Assembly: GCA_015680905.1 (NCBI GenBank) | Contig: CM027377.1 | Coordinates: forward strand, 64,005,501-64,069,500 | Direction of reading: 5' to 3' | Source of the DNA: Coptis chinensis | Taxonomy: Eukaryota; Streptophyta; Magnoliopsida; Ranunculales; Ranunculaceae | Length of the DNA stretch: 64,000 bases | In this document: positions 24,180-33,802 of the stretch, piece by piece | Layout of the letters: every line of letters starts with the position of its first letter | Position numbering within the stretch: position 1 is the first letter of the stretch | Translations under genes and position numbers: made by a program | The notes under the pieces: generated by a model | What the model was told of the DNA's origin: nothing | Seen by the model: only the letters and a program-made list of their open reading frames with translations | Databases searched by the model: none

Positions 24180-27104
24180 TTTAAAAGAAAACAGATGTGC
24201 ACATGAATAATGAGTGTTCATAGGTCATGTTAAGATATGAACAATGAGTGTTCATAGCTCATATTGGGGTTTGAACAGTGATTGTTCATACCCCAAATAG
24301 GTATGAACAACCACAGCATAATCACTTTCATATATCAAGTAGAGGTCGAGGAAAAATACCAAAATGCACAAAGCATGTGCACCCCTTCTAACATATCATA
24401 GATTATGTATTAACCTACAAACCAAGCAACCTAGCAACCAAAAATACTTACATTTCACAAATTACGTCTTATTTTTCTCTTGGACAATTTCTCTCGAAGT
24501 CTTATTTTCCACGGTTTCTACACATTCTTCCCGGATTGTTTAGGGCTATTTTCTCGGGGATTTCCATCTCTGCTTTCTTCTTCCTCCCTTTTGTTTGAAA
24601 AATGTTGGGATTCAAAATCAATATCTGAAATAAAGATTTGGAAGTCAAAATATATATTATATATATATTTTTATCAAATTAAACATTATAATAAATCAAA
24701 TAACATTTAACACTAAACCTATATCAAATTAAACATTAATATCACAATCATAACCTGTGAGGTATCAAAGAAAGATTCTTCAACTTCATTATCTTCGTCT
24801 CCTTCGTTCGAAGCTATATTCAACGTTGAGACATGCTTAGCCATTTCATCCATCTTTTCTATAAAATATGAATAAGCCTCAACACTACTCCCCGCGATCA
24901 TAAGCCCTTGAGAAGCAACCTTGATACAATGAGCCACTCTCAAAAGTTCATGGTTTTCATGGCCGCCACTAATCGATATGAAACTCCGCTCTATCGTGTT
25001 TGCCTTTTGCATCCACCGCTTCAAAAGAAAAATGCCTTGGAATCTCTTCGATTTAAATAGCGGCTGAAAAATCTTTAACATGTGACCACAAAGTAACCCC
25101 ATAAACTGAAAATACTTACATTCACAGTCTCCCTCTAAGGTTCCTCTATTGAAACTCACTTTCCAAACGGACTTCTTCTGCGGGTCTCTGAATTTCACCA
25201 TGTAGCTTCCGGTTCCATTGTTGACAATCTCGTCCCCATCAATTTTGTACTCCATCTTTGCCTTCTCTAATTGCTCCTTAAATATATTGAATGCATTAAT
25301 CATTATAGACCTTCGCGGCATGCATAAGGAGGAAAGCATCTTTAGCCACAATTAAGTGAACTATGCTTTCGGTCGCGTAATCAAGCATCTCTTTCATTCC
25401 TAGCCATCAAAGCCAAAGATCTCTCATTACCATGTACAAACTCCATCAGCATAGTGCTCGAATTTACAAATTGGTCGTAACGAGAATTCATCGATTCACT
25501 CCTCCCAGTCGTATGCATACCAGCAAAAAATGTGTCACTGAGATAACAAGGAACCCATTTCTCCCGCATATTATACATTTCTGTCAACCAAGGATTTGCA
25601 GACAACTCATTCTTCTCTATTATTGTACACCATCTTCTTTCAAAACCAGCAATCTTATACGAGGAGAGACCCCTAGCAAAAGGCCAGAAGCAATGGTGGG
25701 AGAATAGACCCAATTTTGTTTATAGGTTAGAGAATCAACACTTTACTTATTTCAGATTTATTTCTTAAAAATTTAGGAAATGTATGTTGGAGTGGTCTAC
25801 CCAGGGCCCTCACAAAATGTATACTGTTTTTTCTTTGCTATCTAATACAATTACCCTTTAGCAAAAAAAAATACGAGGAGAGAAATAGTGTTATTCAGGT
25901 CAGTTACCAGTGTCTCAATTTTAGTAAAGGATAGCTTCTCTTGAAATTTCTGCATAATATGCCAAAGACAGTAACGATGACGAGTATCAGGGAACACTTT
26001 TGCAATGGCTGCAGTCATCGCTCTATCCTGGTAAGTGATGATTGCGGTTATGACGACCACCCATGGCTGCAAGCCGCCTAAAACAACCATATGAATGTAT
26101 CTTCGTCTTATCAAGTAAACGTGCAACCAAATAAACTGAATCGATTGCATCTTTGATTGACTCCAATAAAAGGGGCAAAAGGCATAGAGTATGCATTAAA
26201 TGCGTTTATGTGGTATCAAAAGAGACAACATCCCCGAAATACTCATATCGCACTTTCGAGACCTCCCATCAACCCGAGAAAAAAGTTTTTTGCAGTCCCA
26301 TTTTGATCTAGATCAATAGCGTAGTAAAACGGGGATTCTCGGCACTCTTACGCATAAAATATTTAAGCACGCGCGGTTGCATCACCTTCTTTAGGCATCT
26401 TTCTAGTCAAACCATAATGATGGTTCCAGCAATCCTTATTTGTAATGCTAACCCAACTTCTTCCCCACTAAAAACAAATTTAACTTTTTTACCGACGGGT
26501 AAACCGTGTTCACCAAAAATCCTAGCTCATAACGTAGTAAAGTATGTCATTAAAAACGCTTCACTAAAAATTAGTATAAACAAATAATTGTCTATATCAT
26601 TATGTTGATGATAGTATGTCATCCGAATAGTCCATAGCCAAGAAAGTATGTCATAAGTAACACCTTACGAAGGTACTATATATATAAAAATAACGATGTA
26701 TGTGATTATAAATAACATACATAGTATAGTATGTCATGGAAAATATCATAGCATACCGTCATACATAACAAAGTACATACCCAACGCGGTACGAATGTAT
26801 TATGTAAAAATAATTGTAAATCTGCTTTTAATTAACATACATAGTATAGTATGTTATGCAAAATTTCATAGAGTACAGAGTACATGGTCTACTACCCGGT
26901 ACATAAAAATTAAGGATAGCTTTATAAACAAAAAGTATATCATACTTTATGCCAAATATATGCAACTAGAAATGGCATTGTGGAAGCATGCGACATATGC
27001 AGTGAGATGTCAACGATTGGAGTTTTTACCTTGTGAAAGTATGTCACTTAAAGTAAGTGACATACCGACCCGTCAGTTTTGTAAGAAGTGACATAACATA
27101 TAAG
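24180..27104. mobile_element. Mutator-like element copy 2, inverted copy of 1-2860
   Basis: Contains, from left, palindromes (24,190-24,310, cluster 8), an AT-rich flank, the FRS transposase remnant on the minus strand, and the subterminal TATGTCAT repeats to 27,104. The sequence continues beyond 27,104 with related AT repeats for which the other copy is outside the window. Confidence 0.6.
24719..26460 (-). pseudogene. FAR1-related (FRS) MULE transposase remnant, copy 2
   Basis: This is the better copy. 25,851-26,150 gives the core ITYQDRAMTAAIAKVFPDTRH and CLWHIMQKFQEKL. 25,381-25,713 gives [14 protein letters not shown] and RSESMNS. 24,719-25,351 gives the SWIM finger GDCECKYFQFMGLLCGHML (C-x-C...C-x-H) and a 130-residue tail. 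Family members bind DNA and either move the element or act as transcription factors. Lesions include frame changes at about 25,360, the non-coding gap 25,715-25,900 (intron or decay), and loss of the N-terminal FAR1 finger. The codons around the SWIM finger are intact here while copy 1 has a stop. Confidence 0.75.
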
Positions 27105-27215
27105 TATGACAGTTATAGTGTCATATCTACTCGCAGAGCTTATATACGACATTATATGGACGACACTGAATAAGCTATGCACAACACTATATAACAAAGA
27201 AAGTTTATATACGAC
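26480..27215. repeat. AT-rich subterminal repeats of MULE copy 2
   Basis: A series of ACATACATAGTATAGTATGTCAT-like motifs, with a 19-base palindromic stretch around ATGTCACTTAAAGTAAGTGACAT at 27,041-27,063. This corresponds to 1-600 in reverse complement up to 27,104. Confidence 0.6.
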
Positions 27216-27224
27216 AATGTATAA

Positions 27225-27475
27225 GCTGTCCAACAAGAGTATGAACATTCGTTGTTCATAGTCCGACAAGAGTATGAACATTCATTGTTCATAGTCCAAC
27301 AAGAGTATGAACATTCACTGTTCATAATTCAATGGTATGAACACTGAATGTTCATAGTCCAACAAGAGTATGAACATTCAGTGTTCATAGTCCACTAGGA
27401 GTATGAACACTGAATGTTCATGGGTCAATTTGAGATACCCCCCTGTTTGAGCCACTAGGAGTATGAACACTTAAA
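27225..27475. repeat. Palindrome cluster 9
   Basis: Repeated block of TAGTCCAACAAGAGTATGAACATTCA followed by TGTTCATAG, about five times at a 40-45-bp spacing. It marks the left edge of the direct duplication of 14.4-19.4 kb. Confidence 0.8.
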
Positions 27476-27610
27476 GTCCACTATGTAGTATGGAGGACAA
27501 TAGAGTAGCATTGAAGATAAGATAAGAGAGTGAAGATAAGATAAGGGTATAAAATATATTTCGACCAGTTATAAAATTTTGGCAGAGAACAACAAATTCT
27601 AAGAACATTC

Positions 27611-27811
27611 AACTAGTATACTGCATGGCCGTGGGGAGTGAGCGGAGCTGCGGGGAGAGAGAGAGAGAGTTGGATGAAGGAGAAGGGGTATTGGGGGCGA
27701 AGAAAAAATGAGAGAGAAGTTGAGGACAGAGATAGAAACCAACCACCTTGGTTTTTGTCCGCATACCCCCCCCCCCTTCTGCCAAGATCGTTCGCTCCGC
27801 TCACTCGACAA
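27611..27811. mobile_element. Small insertion with short inverted ends
   Basis: Copy A reads continuously from ACATTCAAC to AAGCAT, while copy B carries about 200 extra bases there. The insert has GAGTGAGCGGAGC near the left end and its reverse complement near the right end, with a GA microsatellite and a C-run inside. This looks like a MITE-sized insertion made after the duplication. A clear target-site duplication is not visible. Confidence 0.5.
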
Positions 27812-28694
27812 GCATGAAAAATGTCATAACTAAATCAAAATGAAAGAGAGATGAACTTACTCTAAGCCTACGATGGTTGGCAATGAAATTTCTAGTGGAG
27901 GAGTTGTCAACAATGGGAATTGGTGGAACTTCGTTACATTTTCTTTTTCGGGTTTGGGTGCTTGATCCTCCTCGTGTTCATGGAGGCATGTTTAAAATGA
28001 CGGTTTAGAACATTGATAGTAAGGGTTTAATGATAATTGTAATCTCCATGAAGTCATTGCTACATATGATATCCCAAACTTTATAAAAAATGTTATAAGA
28101 GAATGTTTGAAAAACAAAAGTTTGTGCAAAACGTGATTAAGAAACATTTGTCAGAGATTAAGATGTGTATTGGACTCTGGGTTGCTTGTTCCATTGCCAA
28201 TTCACTAAATTAATGCAAGTTCAAACAAGTGCCAAAATTAGCTATAAAAACAGGATTCAAAGTACACTGCAGAGCATCATAAACATACTCTGACTTATGT
28301 TTACAAGAGAAAAAAAAAAATCTCTTTGCATTTCTTGTGATGCAGGGAATATCCTTGCTAGTTAAGCCATCCTGAATTCTTATTACTGAATTAAGATAGC
28401 TTGTTCTAGAACCCATCAATCCCTCGTTCACTTTGTGCTGTAAAGGCAGCTGGTGTTCTTTTGTCACAACACAAGTGATAAAGCTCACCTGAAGCTCGAC
28501 TGGCGCTTTGGTTCCTACCTTAAACCGACAAAGAACTTACCATATTCTTGCATTTTAATGCTATTTACTGAGCACTTAACAAAAACTAGTTAATACCATT
28601 TTAACATATTCTAATACATTCTGCAATTTATGACGGTATATACACATACACAAAATAGATATTAAAGCCAAAAACCCCACAATTACAAGGATAG

Positions 28695-31583
28695 TTACGA
28701 AAGGTCTAAATCCATAACATTTTTGGAACCCTTTTATACCACTTCACGATCCTTGGTTCCATTATAGTTGCCCAATCCCAAGCTTCGTCCATGCAAATGA
28801 CTCCCACCCCCGCAAGAGTGGGAATGGGACTATCATCTTCAAGCACGAAGTTTCACAAAATGTGTGCCTCCTCCAATGTGGCCTATTGCCGCTTATCCGG
28901 ACACGAAGTTGGATCGGGAGCAGTCCACAAAGGAAAGTATGACATACATTCTTTCTCTCCAATGACGACAAGGACACTTGAAAAGTATTAGCGGCTAAAA
29001 ATCCCATTGAAGGAAGTTCAAACCATTCTTTGGGGTTCATCATTATATGGAACGTACATCGTAGATTTGTCTTGATGATCGCTTCTTTTCGTTCTTCTCC
29101 ACCCATCATTGAAGTATAATCTGCCTCATGGGAAATCAACTCTGTCAACATAAGAGCCCTCACACGGTAATCCATGCATCACCTCCATTAGACCCTAAGC
29201 ATCGTGGAATTGCGCTAAATCCACAATGTCCATTCGGTTCAACATCTTGCCAATCCACAATGAAGTCTCGTATCAATGGATTTAAGTCACGTAGCCCATC
29301 ATCCCAATTAGACCCAATTTCAGGTAAATCTACAAACACTTGAATATGAGTTCTTCTTGGTTTTCTTTTGCATGGTACCAACTTCTTGGCTTTACTATTC
29401 TTGCTTTCTTGAGTTACAATTTGTTCCTCAACTGTTTGTGCATACTCGAAAGCTGAAGGCTCTCTCTTTGTGTCCCTTTTATCTTTACAAGTCTTCACAC
29501 CAATTTTTATTCCAAGTGGCCTACCCCTCACATTGGTGTTGACCCGAGGCTCTCGCCTGAAAGTTGCCTTTGGATAACCTAGTTCTACACACTTTTTCAG
29601 CATCAAAACCTTTTGTTCATCTGAGAGCGACTGAAACTTCTTCTGAATCTGTGCAAGCTCGGGCTGAATATCAAAGGACCCATTAGGAAGATCAATCGGA
29701 GTGCTACTAAGCTGTCTCCACCTAGGGTGTATCAAAGATAAGGGGATGCTTCCCCTACCAATTAGAACAATTTCACATAACTCATGCGCACAAGGAAGCC
29801 CATACATACTCTTGTAAACACAACGACAACGAATTTCATCTGTCCCAACTCTAACAGACCATATTAGCTCTTTTGCTATCAAATCCAATGCATCTCTAGA
29901 AATGTACCCTCTAAGTTGCACATATGTGTTTTGTTTGTAACGATGATCCCAGAGATTCAAGGTCCTATTAAAAGAACTTTCAATTTTTCACTTCACTTGG
30001 TTTGTCGGGGAGATTATTAATCAAATTAAAGTTTTGAGAAGTTACCATTATTGCTTGAGCGCATAAATGCCTCTTCAAAGAGGAATGGATACTTTCAATT
30101 AGGTTCTTGCTTTCGAAGTACCAAAATGCATATGGAGATCTATCCAAGCCGAGACAAACCTTTCTTTTTGTACTTCAAAAGCCACCGGTCTTCTATGTAT
30201 TCCACAACACCATAATGATCTCCGTACTCAAGTTTAAAACAACGTAGGTGTTCCAAGTACTCAACTTCAAGATGTTTGTTATCAACTGTTTTGAACATAA
30301 ACATAAATTGTTCATACTCAACAAATTTCTCAAATGTTTTTGGCCTTTGTCTCGATGTTCCTCGATGTGAACTTCGACACAAGAAGTGTGCGACTTCAGT
30401 AAAACACTATAGCTATCGCATTCATAAGTGCCAACTCACAATCAGTCATAATTATCTTTACAGAAGTAGCTTTGTAGTCCAGAATATCACGCAACCTCTT
30501 CAAAACCCATAGGTAAAAACCTTCTTTCTCAATCTCTAAATACCCAAAAAAATAATAGAATGTCTTCATCGTGGATGTGAACCCAACAACTTCAAACAAT
30601 GGCATCTTGAAGACATTCGTCTTGTACGTGCAATCCATGACAATGACCTCGGGAAAACACTTTGCCAAATGAATTGATTGGGGATGTGCAAACAACAAAT
30701 CTCTACATTCACATTCTTTGGATTATCATCCCTATGAAACTCTGTGGTACCCAAATTCTTCTAAATTTCTTAGAAATTCTTGCATTTGGTTTCTTCCACT
30801 TAACAGAACCAACCGATTCTTGTGGCGATAATTGTATAAAGTGCTTTTGTTTGACAAATTATTGTCATCTCTATTTCAAGAGGGTAAAATTTCATACGGT
30901 TTAACACCACTCAAAGACAAATCTGAACAATCAATTTTTCTTGACTTTTAACCTTCTCACCTAATGCGACCTATAAGATGCTCCCCAATAGTATGATTAT
31001 GAGTTCCACACATAACACTTTCAGTATCCATCCACCTTCGTTTTCGTAATTCCCTTTCAACACAAATGGGATGACCACATTTCTTGAACTGGATTGCCTA
31101 TATTCTTTGGTTTTTTGTTCAATATTTTCGGCTTTACGGATGGTCTAAATTTTCCACTCTTTCAAGAACTCAAGAAAACTCTAGGTCTTCGACCAAGTCC
31201 GAATTATCGGACCTTGATATCACAACCACAACTCCAATAATCATACCAGTAACCGGTCGAACACCATCGGATCAATGAGTGGCGATCTTGAGAAGACTCG
31301 TAAACCCTTGATCTTAGATACTATTGACAAAAATTGTTTTTTGCTAAGTTATTGATAAAATAAATAAAAAATACAAGCTTTCAAATTACATTATTACCTC
31401 AATTGTTGTAAATGATTCGGTCATATCGGGATAGCTAATTTCAACATTGTTGTAAAGTTCATCATCGGAATAATAATTTGATTGCAGTAGTGTTAAAGCT
31501 GACTCCATGTCACTTTTAACACTAATCAAAGTTATCATTTTGATTTTGGCGGGAGAATTTATCTTGAACGTTGCTTCCAGCAC
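28695..31583 (-). pseudogene. FAR1-MULE-SWIM-OTU transposon protein, copy B
   Basis: Reading leftward: first exon-like piece 31,397-31,583 with a GT donor; FAR1 zinc-finger region at about 30,960-31,160 (disturbed); MULE transposase segment at 30,396-30,698 with VIVMDCTYKTNVFKMPLF and the second acidic motif IIMTDCELALMNAI; helical part 30,140-30,382; SWIM finger CRCVYKSMYGLPCAHELCEI followed by an OTU domain starting VEPNGHCGFSAIPRC (29,160-29,960); OTU continuation 28,762-29,175. The OTU Cys (NGHCGF) is present. Several single-base indels break the frame, for instance near 29,160, 28,850 and 30,130. The protein would combine DNA binding, transposition and ubiquitin-chain cleavage. Confidence 0.75.
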
Positions 31584-31894
31584 ATGAGTCCATTCTTAAA
31601 GTGAAAATTTGGTGGGAATAACAACAATTTTGTGGGTGACTCAAGACTAACCTAAGAGAACAACAGAGGGAGGGGGAGAAATTTCAGAGAGCATGAGTGG
31701 TAGGAGTGTTCGTGGAGTAGTAAGTACGGTGAAGAGCTCGTTTGAATTACAATGGGGTGTGGAGAGAGTTATTTAAGGTTATAATGGTCATATTAACAAA
31801 AAATGGGGTGTGGAGAGAGTTGAGGGTTATTTAAGGTTATAATGGTCATATTAACAAAAAATGGGGTGTGGAGAGAGCAGCACCAGTTTTTTTT

Positions 31895-32625
31895 GGAATA
31901 AATTTGCCGTGTGTAGAAAGACAATCGGGGTGTGACGAGTATTACTCATAAGTTAATATTTCATAGAGTACAGAGTACGTGACCTACTACCCGGTATTGC
32001 ATTGTAAAAGCATGGATATATGTTATAAAAATGTCATATAGGATGTAGTATATCATACTTTATGGTATATCGTACTCATCTTCTATAAACATAAAGTATA
32101 TCATACTTTATGGATGGTACAATAAAACAGTTGTTTAAGAGGATAGTATGTCAATAAGAGTTTTATACGTTTGGTAGTAGTATGTCATGTCATAGTTTAT
32201 ATGTTACAATCAGCGATATATATGACTATATGTCATACTCAAATGTTATGTCACTTTTTATAAGCTATGTCAATAAGAGTTTTATACATTAGGTCTCATA
32301 AGCGTAGCAATCACAATTAGATATATGTCATACTCGAATATTATGTTACTTTTTATAATATATGCTAGTATGAGTTTTATACTGATTGGTAGTATGTCAT
32401 AAAGCTACAATCATCGATATATATGATACTATATGTCATACTCAAATGTTATGTGAATCGCTGATAGATATGACACTATATATATCATACTCGAATGTTA
32501 TGTTAGTTTTTATAATATATTCATTTGGTAGTATATCATAAGAATCACAGATAGATATAACACTATATTTGTCATACTATAATGTTATGTTAACATATGA
32601 CATATTCCTTTGCAAAGCTCTCAAC
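31895..32625. repeat. AT-rich TATGTCAT array, second copy
   Basis: Matches 17,345-18,200 with different numbers of units, starting with the shared GGGGTGTGACGAGTATTACTC motif at about 31,927. Confidence 0.65.
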
Positions 32626-32629
32626 CTTA

Positions 32630-32960
32630 CATTATGTTCATAGTCAATTGTGGTATGAACAAAGAATGTTCATAGTTTCATGACTATGAACAATCATTGT
32701 TCATAGTCAATTGTGGTATAAACACTCATTGTTCATAGCTCAACACTCATTGTTCATAGCATTGAGTGTTCATAGCTACCGAACTATGAACAATCACTGT
32801 TCATAGTCGAATTGTAGTATGAACAAAGAATATTCATAGCTCATGACTATGAACATTGATTGTTTAAAAAGCACGTCTGATATCTGTAAAACATACCGGA
32901 AAGTAGAATTGTTCATAGTTAGGTAGCTATGAATAATGAGATGTTCATAGTCCCTTTCTC
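32630..32960. repeat. Palindrome cluster 10
   Basis: Six to seven units of TATGAACAATCATTGTTCATA type. The first part matches cluster 6; the last units extend beyond it. Confidence 0.8.
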
Positions 32961-32989
32961 CCCACGCATTACAATCAAGAATTGGTTTC

Positions 32990-33600
32990 TTAATCTCATT
33001 CTTGTAATTAGTACTAATCGGGCAAGTCCTCATCATACGAGGAGGAACCCGGCCGGTATATTCACAATAATTTTAGATCTTCCGACCTCCTAGGAGTTAT
33101 GTCATATAATTTTAGATACTCATCGATAGATATGACACTATATATGTCATACTTTCGAATGTTATGTGACTTTTTATAATATATATACGTTTAGTAGTAT
33201 ACTACAATCACGGATAGATATGACACTATATTTGTCATACCGAATGTTATGTTATTCTTGTTTATGGCATATTCCTCCGTTGACGTGTAGAAGAACGAGC
33301 AATGATCCATTTTATGAACTGACATATGTCTGCTGATGGTCTTGTCTCATGGTGAGGGACAACCCCAACATCCCAACAATAAGAAACAACAGAATATACA
33401 AACAATGCTTGTCAATATAGCGTATAGAATATTGCTCTATTTCATTGATTAAACCAAAGAAAATAAGAAAATAACACCATAGATACCGCTACAAAATAAT
33501 TTAGAAGTCAATCTTGAAATCTTCACCATTGTGCAATATTACAAAAATGCTTACAAAAATCTTGTTAGAAGATTAGCAACAACTGCTCTAAAGCTTAGCA
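32990..33600. other. Fragment of Tat aORF leader and AT array remnant
   Basis: 33,005-33,090 is the reverse complement of 7205-7290 (shared GGGCAAGTCCTCATC and ACAATAATTTTAGATCTTCCG blocks), so it is another aORF scrap. 33,100-33,270 resembles the TATGTCAT arrays. 33,280-33,600 shows no gene. Confidence 0.45.
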
Positions 33601-33802
33601 GCATTGTACTCCTTTTTTCTAACGTCAACTATCCGTAATACGGAAAAAGACTCTCCCGTCGTCACTATAAAACTTTCCAACATTGAATTTCTCCGAAACC
33701 TTCCTCCCAACCTCATCCACGGGAAACGCTATAAGTTCAACAGGAGAAAAATAGTCACTCTAATGGTACAATCTAAGTTTAGTTTACTCCCTACTAGAAA
33801 AA

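Larger units (their letters stand above)
20270..24180 (+). mobile_element. 3' part of a Tat/Retand-like Ty3/gypsy retrotransposon
   Basis: From left to right it contains the end of integrase, a tandem-repeat tract, and a long antisense ORF with its promoter-side region. This order (pol, repeats, antisense ORF before the 3' LTR) is known from Tat-lineage elements such as Grande and Retand. Everything upstream of the integrase tail is missing, and the right side is cut off by the MULE copy at 24,180. No LTR pair is visible. Confidence 0.6.
27480..31890 (-). mobile_element. OTU-carrying Mutator-like element, copy B
   Basis: Direct duplicate of copy A that retains the transposase catalytic part. 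27,812-28,690 is its 3' non-coding part. A 200-bp insertion (27,611-27,811) is present only here. Around 31,760-31,880 is a short tandem repeat (AATGGGGTGTGGAGAGAG with TTATAATGGTCATATTAAC, two to three times) at the presumed 5' side. Confidence 0.6.

Noticed and set aside
2795..32960. GAACA-N-TGTTC as steroid-receptor-type response elements
   Set aside because: Plants lack nuclear steroid receptors, and the half-sites extend far beyond the core. The spacing is a property of the palindrome family.
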